Source: Pseudomonas sp. B21_DOA
GTDB taxonomy: Bacteria > Pseudomonadota > Gammaproteobacteria > Pseudomonadales > Pseudomonadaceae
Direction of reading: 5' to 3'
Assembly (NCBI GenBank): GCA_030544685.1
Contig: CP086683.1
Location: 1,922,001-1,986,000, forward strand
DNA length: 64,000 bases
Made by a program: the position numbers and the translations under genes. This document shows, piece after piece, positions 41,107 through 52,831 of this stretch (positions within the stretch are counted from its first letter, which is position 1; the number at the start of each line of letters is the position of its first letter). The notes under the pieces were generated by a model. It saw only the letters and a program-made list of their open reading frames with translations. It was not told the DNA's origin and ran no database searches.

Positions 41107-41760
41107 ATGATCTCTATCTTGCGACGTGGCCTGTTGGTGTTGCTCGCGGCCCTGCCGTTGATGGCTAACGCCGCACCGGGGCAATCGGCTCATGACCTGA
41201 TTCAGGACACCACGAACCGGATGCTTGCCGATTTGCAGGCCAATAAAGAAAAGTACAAGCAGGATCCGCAGGATTTCTATGCGGCGCTCAACAGCATTGT
41301 CGGGCCGGTGGTGGATGCCGAGGGCATCTCCAAGAGCATCATGACCGTGAAGTATTCGCGCAAGGCCACGCCTGAGCAGATGCAACGCTTTCAGGAAAAC
41401 TTCAAGCGCGGCCTGTTCCAGTTCTACGGCAACGCGCTGCTGGAATACAACAACCAGGGCATCACGGTTGACCCGGCCAAGGACGAATCTGGCGACCGCA
41501 CCAGCGTCAACATGACCGTCAAGGGCAGCAACGGCGCGATTTATCCGGTGCAGTACACCCTTGAGAAGATCGGTGGCGAGTGGAAACTGCGCAACGTGAT
41601 CATCAACGGCATCAACATCGGCAAGCTTTTCCGTGATCAGTTCGCCGACGCCATGCAGCGCAATGGCAACGATCTGGACAAGACCATCGATGGCTGGGCC
41701 GGTGAAGTGGCCAAGGCCAAGCAGGAAACCGACAAAGCCGCCGCGAAGCCAGCGCAATGA
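41107..41760 (+). CDS. mlaC: periplasmic phospholipid carrier MlaC
   Basis: A 217-residue soluble shuttle between MlaD and the outer-membrane MlaA complex. The signal peptide MISILRRGLLVLLAALPLMANA is followed by the MlaC/Ttg2D domain (YSRKATPEQMQRFQENFKRGL). A lysine- and alanine-rich tail ends the protein. It overlaps mlaB by four bases. Confidence 0.95.
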   Translation: MISILRRGLLVLLAALPLMANAAPGQSAHDLIQDTTNRMLADLQANKEKYKQDPQDFYAALNSIVGPVVDAEGISKSIMTVKYSRKATPEQMQRFQENFKRGLFQFYGNALLEYNNQGITVDPAKDESGDRTSVNMTVKGSNGAIYPVQYTLEKIGGEWKLRNVIINGINIGKLFRDQFADAMQRNGNDLDKTIDGWAGEVAKAKQETDKAAAKPAQ

Positions 41761-42062
41761 GTGAGGCGGCAGTTCGCATGAGTGATGTCGACGAGCTGGT
41801 GCTCAGCGGCGTGCTGGATTACCGCACCGGGCCCGACCTGCGCAAGGAAGGGCAGGCGCTGATCAAATCGAGCAAGGCATCGGCGCTGGTCATCGATTGT
41901 TCGGCGGTGCAGAAGTCCAGTAGCGTCGGCCTGTCATTGCTGCTGTGCTTCATGCGCGATGCGCAGGCGGCCGGCAAGGCCGTCAGCATTCGCGCGATGC
42001 CCGAAGACATGCGCGAAATCGCTCAGGTCAGTGAACTGACCGAGCTGTTGGCGCATCCCTGA
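41757..42062 (+). CDS. mlaB: STAS-domain protein MlaB
   Basis: A 101-residue STAS protein that binds MlaF and supports its ATPase activity. The STAS serine region reads VIDCSAVQKSSSVGLSLLLCF. ATG overlaps the mlaC stop (ATGA). Confidence 0.94.
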   Translation: MSEAAVRMSDVDELVLSGVLDYRTGPDLRKEGQALIKSSKASALVIDCSAVQKSSSVGLSLLLCFMRDAQAAGKAVSIRAMPEDMREIAQVSELTELLAHP

Positions 42063-42078
42063 ACCGACATCTATAAAG

Positions 42079-42129
42079 AAGCCCCCGTCAGAGTCCTGCG
42101 TTGCGGGGTTCGCAGGCGCGGGGCTTTTT
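42079..42129 (+). terminator. rho-independent terminator of the mla operon
   Basis: aagcccc (42079-42085) pairs with ggggctt before ttttt, enclosing an inner stem cctgcg/cgcagg. The two-stem structure ends mlaFEDCB just before ibaG. Confidence 0.8.
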
Positions 42130-42175
42130 GTATGATGTCCGACCCGTGCGCACAGGGCGCCGATTGAGGTTGAGC

Positions 42176-42415
42176 ATGCAGGCCGTAGAAGTGAAGAGCT
42201 TCCTTGAAGGAAAGCTGCCAGGAACGCTGGTAGAAGTTGAAGGCGAAGGCTGCAACTTCCAGCTGAACGTGATTAGCGATGAACTGGCGGCGTTGAGCCC
42301 GGTGAAGCGTCAGCAGCAGGTCTATGCCCATTTGAACCCATGGATCACCGATGGCAGCATCCATGCGGTCACTATGAAATTTTTCAGCCGCGCGGCCTGG
42401 GCCGAGCGCACCTGA
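42176..42415 (+). CDS. ibaG: BolA-family protein IbaG
   Basis: A 79-residue BolA-like protein (MQAVEVKSFLEGKLPGTLVEVEGEG) with the FKG-less helix-turn-helix-like fold. BolA proteins act with monothiol glutaredoxins on iron-sulfur clusters; IbaG is also linked to acid stress. Its place between mla and murA is conserved widely. Confidence 0.93.
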   Translation: MQAVEVKSFLEGKLPGTLVEVEGEGCNFQLNVISDELAALSPVKRQQQVYAHLNPWITDGSIHAVTMKFFSRAAWAERT

Positions 42416-42422
42416 GCCCTAG

Positions 42423-43703
<1,281 letters not shown>

Positions 43704-43714
43704 TCGCTGCATCG

Positions 43715-43771
43715 GGACACAGGGACGTGTCCGTTGAATTCGTTTCGAGTCGAGGGTGTACGCACCCTCGA
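43715..43771 (+). other. two hairpins between murA and hisG
   Basis: ggacac/gtgtcc (43715-43731) is followed by tcgagggtg-tacg-caccctcga (43750-43771), a perfect 9-bp stem with a TACG tetraloop. No T-run follows, and there is no histidine-codon leader peptide. It could be a murA terminator or hisG 5'UTR structure. Confidence 0.55.
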
Positions 43772-43831
43772 TGTGTGTCCGGCGCCGATTGCGACCGGGC
43801 ATGAGTACCTTGATAAGGACTGACGTTTCCC

Positions 43832-44467
43832 ATGTTGACCATCGCACTGTCCAAGGGCCGCATCCTTGACGACACCCTGCCGCTTCTCGCTGAAGCGGGC
43901 ATCGTGCCGACCGAGAATCCGGACAAGAGCCGCAAGCTGATCATTCCCACGACCCAGGACGACGTGCGTCTGCTGATCGTGCGTGCCACCGACGTGCCGA
44001 CCTATGTCGAGCATGGCGCGGCCGACCTCGGCGTCGCCGGTAAGGACGTGCTGATGGAATACAGCGGCCAGGGCCTGTACGAGCCGCTGGACCTGCAGAT
44101 CGCCCAGTGCAAGCTGATGACCGCCGGCAAGATCGGCGCGGCCGAGCCCAAGGGCCGTCTGCGCGTGGCGACCAAGTTCGTCAACGTCGCCAAGCGTTAT
44201 TACGCCGAGCAGGGCCGTCAGGTCGATATCATCAAGCTGTACGGCTCGATGGAACTGGCGCCGCTGATCGGGCTGGCCGACAAGATCATCGACGTGGTCG
44301 ACACCGGCAATACCCTGCGCGCCAACGGCCTGGAGCCACAAGAATTGATCGCCACGATCAGCTCGCGTCTGGTGGTCAACAAGGCTTCAATGAAAATGCA
44401 GCACGCTCGTATCCAGGCGTTGATCGACACCCTGCGCAACGCAGTGGAATCGCGACACCGCGGCTGA
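43832..44467 (+). CDS. hisG: ATP phosphoribosyltransferase, short form
   Basis: The 211-residue catalytic subunit for the first step of histidine synthesis. The PRPP loop is [14 protein letters not shown]. It lacks the C-terminal regulatory domain of long HisG, so it needs a HisZ partner, which is not in the window. Confidence 0.97.
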   Translation: MLTIALSKGRILDDTLPLLAEAGIVPTENPDKSRKLIIPTTQDDVRLLIVRATDVPTYVEHGAADLGVAGKDVLMEYSGQGLYEPLDLQIAQCKLMTAGKIGAAEPKGRLRVATKFVNVAKRYYAEQGRQVDIIKLYGSMELAPLIGLADKIIDVVDTGNTLRANGLEPQELIATISSRLVVNKASMKMQHARIQALIDTLRNAVESRHRG

Positions 44468-44592
44468 TCTACCAGCGCGGCCCGAGGCCGCGCCGTCTAT
44501 CCGCCTCATAGCCAGAATTCTCAGGTGCCCAAGCGGATCGAATGCTAGTTTCGGGCGCCTGAGTTTTTGCCAATTCCTATGAGGCTCTCGCT

Positions 44593-45930
44593 ATGACCGC
44601 AACCACTGCAATTCGCCGACTCAACGCTGCTGACCCGGATTTCGCGCATCATCTGGATCATCTGCTGAGCTGGGAAAGTGTGTCTGACGACTCGGTCAAT
44701 CAGCGCGTGCTGGACATCATCAAGGCTGTGCGCGAGCGCGGTGACGCGGCGCTGGTCGAATTCACCCAGAAGTTCGACGGCCTCGAAGTCGCCTCGATGG
44801 CTGACCTGATCCTGCCGCGCGAGCGCCTCGAATTGGCCCTGACCCGCATCACCGTGCCGCAACGCGAGGCCCTGGAAAAAGCCGCCGCGCGGGTACGCAG
44901 CTATCACGAAAAACAGAAGCAGGACTCCTGGAGCTACACCGAAGCTGACGGCACGGTGCTCGGCCAGAAAGTCACGCCACTGGATCGCGCAGGCCTGTAC
45001 GTGCCGGGCGGCAAGGCCTCCTATCCGTCGTCGGTATTGATGAACGCGATTCCGGCCAAGGTGGCCGGCGTGACCGAAGTGGTCATGGTCGTGCCGACCC
45101 CGCGCGGTGAAATCAACGAGCTGGTGCTGGCCGCTGCCTGCATCGCCGGTGTCGACCGCGTGTTCACCATCGGCGGCGCGCAAGCAGTTGCCGCCCTGGC
45201 TTACGGCACCGAAAGCGTGCCGCGTGTCGACAAGGTTGTCGGCCCGGGCAACATCTATGTGGCCACGGCCAAGCGTCATGTGTTCGGCCAGGTCGGCATC
45301 GACATGATCGCTGGCCCTTCGGAAATTCTTGTGGTCTGCGACGGCCAGACCGATCCGGACTGGATTGCCATGGACCTGTTCTCCCAGGCCGAGCACGACG
45401 AAGACGCGCAAGCGATTCTGGTCAGCCCCGACGCCGAGTTCCTCGACAAGGTGGCCGCGAGCATCGATAAATTGCTGCCGACCATGGACCGCGCGACCAT
45501 CATCGAAACTTCGATCAATGGCCGTGGTGCGCTGATTCAGGTTAGCGACATGGCCCAAGCCATCGAAGTCGCCAACCGCATTGCCCCGGAACACCTGGAA
45601 TTGTCGGTCGCTGATCCACAAGCCTGGCTGCCGCAGATTCGTCACGCCGGTGCGATCTTCATGGGCCGCCACACCTCCGAGGCATTGGGCGACTACTGCG
45701 CCGGCCCGAACCACGTGTTGCCGACTTCAGGCACCGCGCGCTTCTCCTCGCCGCTGGGCGTCTACGACTTCCAGAAACGCTCATCGATCATCTTCTGCTC
45801 CGAGGCCGGCGCTTCCGAGCTGGGTAAAACTGCATCGGTACTGGCCCGTGGCGAATCACTGAGCGCCCACGCGCGCAGCGCCGAATACCGCATCAAAGAC
45901 CAAGACTTTCTGAAAGGGCAGGGGAACTGA
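44593..45930 (+). CDS. hisD: histidinol dehydrogenase
   Basis: A 445-residue zinc enzyme performing the last two steps of histidine synthesis. Motifs: [27 protein letters not shown] ([10 protein letters not shown]) and [13 protein letters not shown]. It ends 3 bases before hisC; the 125-base gap from hisG suggests a shared or internal promoter. Confidence 0.97.
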   Translation: MTATTAIRRLNAADPDFAHHLDHLLSWESVSDDSVNQRVLDIIKAVRERGDAALVEFTQKFDGLEVASMADLILPRERLELALTRITVPQREALEKAAARVRSYHEKQKQDSWSYTEADGTVLGQKVTPLDRAGLYVPGGKASYPSSVLMNAIPAKVAGVTEVVMVVPTPRGEINELVLAAACIAGVDRVFTIGGAQAVAALAYGTESVPRVDKVVGPGNIYVATAKRHVFGQVGIDMIAGPSEILVVCDGQTDPDWIAMDLFSQAEHDEDAQAILVSPDAEFLDKVAASIDKLLPTMDRATIIETSINGRGALIQVSDMAQAIEVANRIAPEHLELSVADPQAWLPQIRHAGAIFMGRHTSEALGDYCAGPNHVLPTSGTARFSSPLGVYDFQKRSSIIFCSEAGASELGKTASVLARGESLSAHARSAEYRIKDQDFLKGQGN

Positions 45931-45933
45931 GCG

Positions 45934-46986
45934 ATGAGTAAATTCTGGAGCCCGTTCGTCAAGGATCTGGTGCCCTACGTGCCGGGCGAACAGCCGAAGC
46001 TGACCAAGCTGGTCAAGCTCAATACCAACGAAAATCCGTACGGCCCATCGCCAAAAGCACTGGCTGCGATGCAGGCCGAGCTCAACGACAACCTGCGCCT
46101 GTACCCGGATCCGAACAGTGATCTGCTGAAAAACGCCGTGGCCGAATACTACGGCGTGCAGACCAGTCAGGTTTTCCTTGGCAACGGTTCGGACGAAGTG
46201 CTCGCGCACATCTTTCACGGCTTGCTGCAACACGATCAGCCGCTGCTGTTTCCGGACATCAGCTACAGCTTTTATCCGGTCTACTGCGGCCTGTACGGCA
46301 TTGAATTTGATGCGGTGCCGCTGGACGCGCAATTCCAGATCAACCCGGCCGACTACGCCAAACCGAACGGCGGGATCATTTTCCCCAACCCGAACGCCCC
46401 GACCGGGTGCCTGCTGGCGCTGGACGCGGTCGAGCAAATCCTCAAGGCCAGCCCGGATTCGGTGATAGTCGTGGATGAGGCTTACATCGACTTTGGCGGC
46501 GAGACGGCGATCAGTCTGGTGGATCGCTACCCGAACCTGCTGGTGACGCAGACGCTGTCCAAGTCACGCTCGCTGGCCGGCCTGCGTGTCGGTCTGGCGG
46601 TAGGGCACCCGGATCTGATCGAGGCGCTGGAGCGGATCAAGAACAGCTTCAACTCCTATCCACTGGATCGTCTGGCGATTGTCGGCGCGGCGGCGGCGTT
46701 TGCAGACCGCGAGTATTTCGACAAGACCTGTCGTCAGGTGATCGAGAGTCGCGAGTGGGTGGTCGCGCAGTTGCAGGCCAAGGGCTTTGAAGTGCTGCCG
46801 TCGGCGGCCAACTTCATCTTCGCTCGCCACCCGCAGCATGATGCGGCGGGCCTGGCGGCGAAACTGCGCGAACAGGGTGTGATCGTACGGCACTTCAAGC
46901 AGGAGCGGATTGCGCAGTTCTTGCGGATATCGGTGGGTACGCCGGAGCAGAATCAGGCGTTGATCGAAGGCATCGGAGAACTGTAA
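45934..46986 (+). CDS. hisC: histidinol-phosphate aminotransferase
   Basis: A 350-residue fold-type I PLP enzyme. The PLP lysine is Lys210 in [21 protein letters not shown] and [10 protein letters not shown] are the other active-site segments. It converts imidazole-acetol phosphate to histidinol phosphate and closes the hisGDC cluster. Confidence 0.97.
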   Translation: MSKFWSPFVKDLVPYVPGEQPKLTKLVKLNTNENPYGPSPKALAAMQAELNDNLRLYPDPNSDLLKNAVAEYYGVQTSQVFLGNGSDEVLAHIFHGLLQHDQPLLFPDISYSFYPVYCGLYGIEFDAVPLDAQFQINPADYAKPNGGIIFPNPNAPTGCLLALDAVEQILKASPDSVIVVDEAYIDFGGETAISLVDRYPNLLVTQTLSKSRSLAGLRVGLAVGHPDLIEALERIKNSFNSYPLDRLAIVGAAAAFADREYFDKTCRQVIESREWVVAQLQAKGFEVLPSAANFIFARHPQHDAAGLAAKLREQGVIVRHFKQERIAQFLRISVGTPEQNQALIEGIGEL

Positions 46987-47008
46987 GCAGAAGCCAGCGT
47001 GTGGAATA

Positions 47009-47044
47009 CCCCTGTTTACGCAAAGCATTTTTCGTAAACAGGGG
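47009..47044. terminator. bidirectional terminator between hisC and the orphan gene
   Basis: cccctgtttacg and cgtaaacagggg form a perfect 12-bp stem with a 12-base loop, between two convergent genes. No strong T-run on either side. Confidence 0.75.
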
Positions 47045-47052
47045 CTGTTTGG

Positions 47053-47505
47053 TTATTTGGGGTTAGAGTTTATTAAATTGAATGCTCCGGCAATTTTTAT
47101 TTTTTCCTCGGTCGTAAAAAAATAAGTGCCTTTCACGGCATAGACTTCTCTACTGTTCGCCTCGGTGTGGATGTTCATGGACCCCGTTACCGCTTCGTAA
47201 GCTTTGCCTTCGAAGTGGAACTCCCATCCTTGTAGCAGCTGCTTGCGTATATCCTCAAGGATCAGCTCATGGCTGGTCCCTGATGAAAGATCCTTTGGAT
47301 AGCACAAATGGATAGTTGTGGCTTCTTGAGTGGCGTCATTGAAACTGGAAGCTGAGAATAAGCCTCCGCCGATTCCGGTGTCGGGAAGAGGGTATAGCAA
47401 AAGCGATCTGTTCAGAATGATCACTGCTTCCTGATTGCGTCTAAATGTGATCTGTCCGGTTGTTACTGAAGTTCCGGCGTTCTTTTCAATCAATTTGCCA
47501 GTCAT
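47053..47505 (-). CDS. AT-rich orphan protein of unknown function
   Basis: 150 residues, MTGKLIEKNAGTSVTTGQITF, no signal peptide and no family that I recognise. The predicted fold is mainly beta with one amphipathic helix (SHELILEDIRKQLLQGWEFHFEG). Base and codon use are clearly more AT-rich than the neighbours, with many codons ending in A or T. It is flanked by an AT-rich 130-base gap (47506-47635). These are signs of recent gain. It has an ATG start and an intact frame. Confidence 0.72.
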   Translation of the reverse strand: MTGKLIEKNAGTSVTTGQITFRRNQEAVIILNRSLLLYPLPDTGIGGGLFSASSFNDATQEATTIHLCYPKDLSSGTSHELILEDIRKQLLQGWEFHFEGKAYEAVTGSMNIHTEANSREVYAVKGTYFFTTEEKIKIAGAFNLINSNPK

Positions 47506-47635
47506 ATTTGTGTCCTGAATTGATGGATCCGAAACATGAAACTATCTATTTTTAGCGCAAATATTAACTGTCAGATATGACGGTTTTTTATAACGATTGC
47601 TCATATATACAATCGCCATAATGTCGGAGAAGTTG

Positions 47636-48350
47636 TTAATGATGCGGCTCGCCAAGGAATGTCAGCGACGTGAACAACCCGCGACTATCCACATCCGCGC
47701 TGTCCTTCACCGGCACTTCAACCTGCGCCACAATCACATTCAAGCCCTCATTTCTCACCAATACCTGCGCACGCCCATCCTTGTCCGTCTCGGTACTCAG
47801 CGTGTTCGGCGCGCTGCGGTAATCGCCATACAACTTCACCCCCGCCGCCGGTTTGCCATCGAGCAATACGCGCACCGGCAGCGAATTCCCGGTCCGACCG
47901 TCAGCGGATCAATCTCGGGCACAATCAGCAACTTGATCTGATCGAGCTTCGGCAACTTCGCCCCGGCTGATAGATCGCCAGGCTGTACTTGAACGTCTGC
48001 GTGGCCTCGGTGGCGCCCGGCACTTTGCTGCGTCCTTCGTTGACCCACTTCTTGTCTGCCGTCTGCGACCACATGCCATTGTTCAGCGCCACGGCCATCA
48101 CCGCAGGCGACTTCAGCGGTTTCAAGCGTGCGTGATCGGTGAGCCGCTCAACGCTGACCGGAATCATCTTGCCGCCGGCGTCATAAGCCCAGGCGCCGCT
48201 GATCTTCCGCGCCTTGAACGCGTTGTCTTCTGCGCCATGGCCGTAGACCACTTCGATGTTGCCGCGTCGTTCTTCTGTCCACAGGCCGTGGGCCGATACC
48301 TGACCGGTGAATAGCGCAGCGATGAGCAGAAGGGATTTGCCGTGGTGCAT
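47636..48350 (-). CDS. DUF4198 periplasmic metal-uptake-associated protein (two one-base frameshifts)
   Basis: A secreted protein of 238 residues when repaired. The signal peptide is MHHGKSLLLIAALFTGQVSAH and the mature chain starts HGLWTEER, with the N-terminal histidine typical of NikM/DUF4198 proteins that handle nickel or other divalent metals. The breaks lie at C 47961-47964 (restoring GAKLPKLDQIKLLIV) and C 47888-47890 (restoring NSLPVRVLLDGKP). The C-terminal half is an immunoglobulin-like domain (GKPAAGVKLYGDYRS). It lies 12 bases after the TonB receptor gene and is probably co-transcribed. Confidence 0.85.
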
Positions 48351-48362
48351 GGTGACGTCCTT

Positions 48363-50468
48363 TTACAGGTTGAGTGTCAGGCTGACGGTGAAATTGCGTG
48401 GCTCGCCGGGGTTGACCCAGTAGTTGCTGTAGGAGCGCTCGTAGTATTTCTCGTCGAAGAGGTTGTTCAGGTTCAGGCCGACGGTGAAGTTGTCGCTGGC
48501 CTTGTAGTGCGCGAGCAAGTCGACGGTCTGGTAGGCCGGCAATTCGAAGTCGCTGCCGGATTCGCCCGAACGATCACCGACGTAGGTGAACGCTGCACCG
48601 ACGTCTGAACCGCGCAGTCGGCCATCCTGAAATTCATAAACACCCAGCAGACTGCCGCTGCGTTTGGCCACGCCGAGGATGCGGCTGCCGGTAGGAATGG
48701 TCGCGTCGCCCTTGGTCACCTCGGCGTCGATGTAGGCGAAGGCGCCGATGACCCGCACTGCGTCGGTCACCTGGCCGCTCACTTGCCAATCGAAACCCTG
48801 ACTGCGCGCCTTGCCCATGGCGCGGCTGGTGTCGGTGCCCGGATCGAGGGCGAGAACGTTTTCCTTGTCGATGTGGAAGAAGGCGAGGGTGCTGCTTACG
48901 CGCTCATCGAACAGCTCGTTCTTGATCCCCAGTTCGTAACCGACGCCTTCTTCGGGGTCGAAGGATTTGCCGGAAGCATCCAGGCCGTTGTTCGGTTTGA
49001 ACGAGGTCGAGGCGTTGGCGAACAGGCCGGTGTTTGGCGTGAGCTGATAGAGCAGGCCGGCGCGTTGGGTCAGCGCGTCGTGGCGTTGCTGGCTTCTGGC
49101 GTTGCGGCTGTGATCGTCGATGCGCTGATCGAAATGCTCGAAGCGCGCGCCGAGCATGCCGCGCAGCTTGTCGGTGAAGATGATCTGGTCCTGCAGATTC
49201 AGCGCATGACTTTCGACGTGTTCGAAAAAGTCGGTGCCCGAGCGTGCGCCGTTGGGTTTCGGCTGGCCGTAGACCGGCTTATAGATGTCGATGGCGTAGG
49301 GGCCGCCAGCAATGGTGGTGACGCGTTCGTCCTTGCGGTAATTCTCGTACTCGGTGCCGATCAGCAACTCATGCTGCCACGCACCGAGGTCGAACAGACC
49401 GCGCAGTTCCAGTTGGGTGATGCTGTCGTGCCAACTCGTGTCGCGTTCGCGCAAGCGGCGGTTGACCGTATGGCCGTCGGCGTTCAGCGGTCGTGCTTCG
49501 GAAGCGTCGCCCCAGAGCTTGCCTTCCTTGTAGTGACTGGCCAGACGCAGTTTCCAGCTGTCGTTCAGATGGTGCTCAAGGGTGGCCTGGAGCAGGTTGT
49601 TGTGGTTGTCGATGTTGCCGTCGTTGGGTTCGCCCAAGAACGTCGAACGGGATACGCCGCTCCACTTGTTGTTCGGCGCCACCACGCCACGATCGAACGT
49701 CGAGTTGTGACGGACGATTTCGCTTTCCACCAGCAGCGAGGTGTTCGGGTTCAACTGCCAACTGAACGAAGGCGCGACGAATACCCGCTGGCTGTCGACG
49801 TGGTCGCGAAAGCTGTTGTTGTCTTCTACGGCGAGGTTGATACGCGAGAGCACATTGCCCTGTTCATCGATGGGCCTATTGACGTCCAGCGCGGTGCGAT
49901 AACGGTCCCAACTGCCGGCGCTGGTCTGCAATGTAGCGAATGCTTCAGGCTGCGGCTTCTTGGTGACGATGTTTACCGTGCCGCCGGGATCGCCCCGGCC
50001 GTACAGACTGGCGGCCGGACCTTTGAGCACTTCGATGCGCTCGATGTTCGCTGCATCCGGCGTGCTCGGGTAACCGCGATTGGCGCTGAAGCCGTCCTTG
50101 TAGAACTCGGACGTGGTGAAGCCGCGCACGCTGTATTCGTACAGGGTCAGGCCGCCGAAGTTGTTCTGCTTCGATACGCCGCCGGCAAAATCCAGCGCGC
50201 GCTCGACGCTGCTGCTGCCCAGGTCCGAGAGCACACTGGCCGGGACTACGCTGATGGCTTGTGGGATATCGCGAATCGCCGTGTCGGTTTTGGTCGCACT
50301 GGCCGAGCGAGTCGCGCGATAACCGCTGACCGGGCCGGTGGGTGATTCGTAGTCGGAAGTGACGCTGATGACTTCCAGCTCAACGGGCTGCGGCTCATCG
50401 GCGAAGGCGGGATCGCAGAGCAAACCCAGAGTCAGGCCCAACAGCGAGGCCTTTTTGCGAGACGACAT
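48363..50468 (-). CDS. TonB-dependent outer-membrane receptor, siderophore-receptor type
   Basis: A 701-residue outer-membrane receptor. The signal peptide MSSRKKASLLGLTLGLLCDPAFA is followed directly by the plug domain (about 45-160, with IERIEVLKGPAASLYGRGDPGG) and a 22-strand barrel ending RNFTVSLTLNL. There is no N-terminal signalling domain, so no dedicated sigma factor is expected. By sequence type it is FhuA/FoxA-like, but pairing with a DUF4198 protein suggests a metal or metallophore. ATG 50468 is preferred to the TTG at 50483; both lie in the inverted repeat described next. Confidence 0.92.
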   Translation of the reverse strand: MSSRKKASLLGLTLGLLCDPAFADEPQPVELEVISVTSDYESPTGPVSGYRATRSASATKTDTAIRDIPQAISVVPASVLSDLGSSSVERALDFAGGVSKQNNFGGLTLYEYSVRGFTTSEFYKDGFSANRGYPSTPDAANIERIEVLKGPAASLYGRGDPGGTVNIVTKKPQPEAFATLQTSAGSWDRYRTALDVNRPIDEQGNVLSRINLAVEDNNSFRDHVDSQRVFVAPSFSWQLNPNTSLLVESEIVRHNSTFDRGVVAPNNKWSGVSRSTFLGEPNDGNIDNHNNLLQATLEHHLNDSWKLRLASHYKEGKLWGDASEARPLNADGHTVNRRLRERDTSWHDSITQLELRGLFDLGAWQHELLIGTEYENYRKDERVTTIAGGPYAIDIYKPVYGQPKPNGARSGTDFFEHVESHALNLQDQIIFTDKLRGMLGARFEHFDQRIDDHSRNARSQQRHDALTQRAGLLYQLTPNTGLFANASTSFKPNNGLDASGKSFDPEEGVGYELGIKNELFDERVSSTLAFFHIDKENVLALDPGTDTSRAMGKARSQGFDWQVSGQVTDAVRVIGAFAYIDAEVTKGDATIPTGSRILGVAKRSGSLLGVYEFQDGRLRGSDVGAAFTYVGDRSGESGSDFELPAYQTVDLLAHYKASDNFTVGLNLNNLFDEKYYERSYSNYWVNPGEPRNFTVSLTLNL

Positions 50469-50510
50469 GTTATGTTGTTCCAATTGCTAGAATTGAAACA
50501 ATATAACATG
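50466..50510 (-). promoter_or_regulatory. 20-bp inverted repeat at the TonB-receptor start, Zur-like half-sites
   Basis: Arms 50466-50485 (catgttatgttgttccaatt) and 50491-50510 match as reverse complements at 18 of 20 positions around a 5-base centre (gctag). The receptor ATG lies in the first arm. Each arm carries GTTATRTTGTTYC, resembling Zur boxes (GTTATRTTATAAC) at about 10 of 13 positions. As RNA it could also hide the ribosome site. Either role is inference. Confidence 0.6.
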
Positions 50511-50556
50511 CCTGTTGAGAATGTCTGTTATTCGCGCCACTGGCGCGAAAACATTT

Positions 50557-51714
<1,158 letters not shown>

Positions 51715-51818
51715 TAAGCACGTTCCTGGAAAGGTTGCAGGCGAGGTCAGACCGCCCATAATGTCGCGCATTATACGAGGCCGCGCGTGCCTCTGAACGG
51801 GATATTTAGGAGTCTTTC

Positions 51819-52577
51819 ATGGCCGTTGCCCTCAGCACCCTCGTCGAAGAAGCCGACCGTTACCTGGCCAGTGCGAAAATCGCCGATTATTGCCCCAACG
51901 GTTTGCAGGTCGAAGGCCGCCCGCAGGTGATGCGTATCGTCAGTGGCGTCACCGCCAGCCAGGCGTTGCTTGATGCCGCCGTCGAAGCCGAGGCCGACCT
52001 GATCCTGGTCCATCACGGTTATTTCTGGAAAGGCGAAAACCCCTGCGTCACTGGCATGAAACAGCGCCGCTTGAAGACCTTGCTCAAGCACGACATCAGT
52101 CTGCTCGCCTATCACCTGCCGCTGGATCTGCACCCGGACGTCGGCAACAACGTGCAACTGGCGCGTCAGCTCGACATCACTGTCGAAGGTCCGCTGGATC
52201 CGAGCAACCCGAAAGTCGTCGGGCTGGTCGGTTCGCTGAATGAGCCAATGACCGCACGGGATTTCGCGCGCAAGGTGCAGGAAGTCATGGGCCGCGAGCC
52301 GCTGTTGATCGAAGGCAGCGGCATGATCCGTCGCGTCGGCTGGTGCACCGGTGGTGGCCAGGGTTATATCGATCAGGGCGTGGCGGCGGGTGTCGATCTG
52401 TTCATCAGCGGCGAGGCCTCCGAGCAGACTTTCCACAGCGCGCGGGAAAACGACATCAGCTTCATCGCCGCCGGCCATCACGCCACCGAACGCTATGGCG
52501 TGCAGGCGCTGGGTGAGTATCTGGCGAAGCGTTTTGCCCTGGAGCACATCTTCATCGATTGCCCGAATCCGATCTGA
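51819..52577 (+). CDS. Nif3-like dinuclear metal centre protein (YbgI type)
   Basis: A 252-residue NIF3/GTP-cyclohydrolase-fold protein forming hexameric rings. Metal ligands lie in LVHHGYFWKGE and in GHHATERYGVQALG. The family is universal, but its reaction is uncertain (a GTP cyclohydrolase or hydrolase activity has been suggested). It is divergent from algW. Confidence 0.92.
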   Translation: MAVALSTLVEEADRYLASAKIADYCPNGLQVEGRPQVMRIVSGVTASQALLDAAVEAEADLILVHHGYFWKGENPCVTGMKQRRLKTLLKHDISLLAYHLPLDLHPDVGNNVQLARQLDITVEGPLDPSNPKVVGLVGSLNEPMTARDFARKVQEVMGREPLLIEGSGMIRRVGWCTGGGQGYIDQGVAAGVDLFISGEASEQTFHSARENDISFIAAGHHATERYGVQALGEYLAKRFALEHIFIDCPNPI

Positions 52578-52595
52578 GGTTAAACATCTCTCCAA

Positions 52596-52683
52596 TGTGG
52601 GAGGGGCTTGCTCCCGAAAACGGTGTGTCATTCGACGATGATTTCGAATGACACAACGCTTTCGGGAGCAAGCCCTCCCACAG
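52596..52683. repeat. REP-type inverted repeat, gaggggcttgctccc subtype
   Basis: Outer arms tgtgggaggggcttgctcccgaaa and complement, with an inner dyad gtgtcattcga/tcgaatgacac. The whole folds as one long hairpin between nif3 and cysD. Confidence 0.9.
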
Positions 52684-52831
52684 GAAAAGCAGCTGTTCGG
52701 CCGAACTGGCAGGCATATTCATATACCCTTTCGATCTAGTTGGCGGCCTGATTAGAAGAGGTCGCTGTGCTAGGATTCCCCGCTCGAACACGGCCCGCTG
52801 GCCGTTCATAAGAAAGCTTTCGTGAGTAGCC

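Noticed and set aside
48783..50345. 520-codon frame antisense to the TonB receptor gene
   Set aside because: A shadow of a clear receptor gene, with low-complexity V/A/E composition and no domain.
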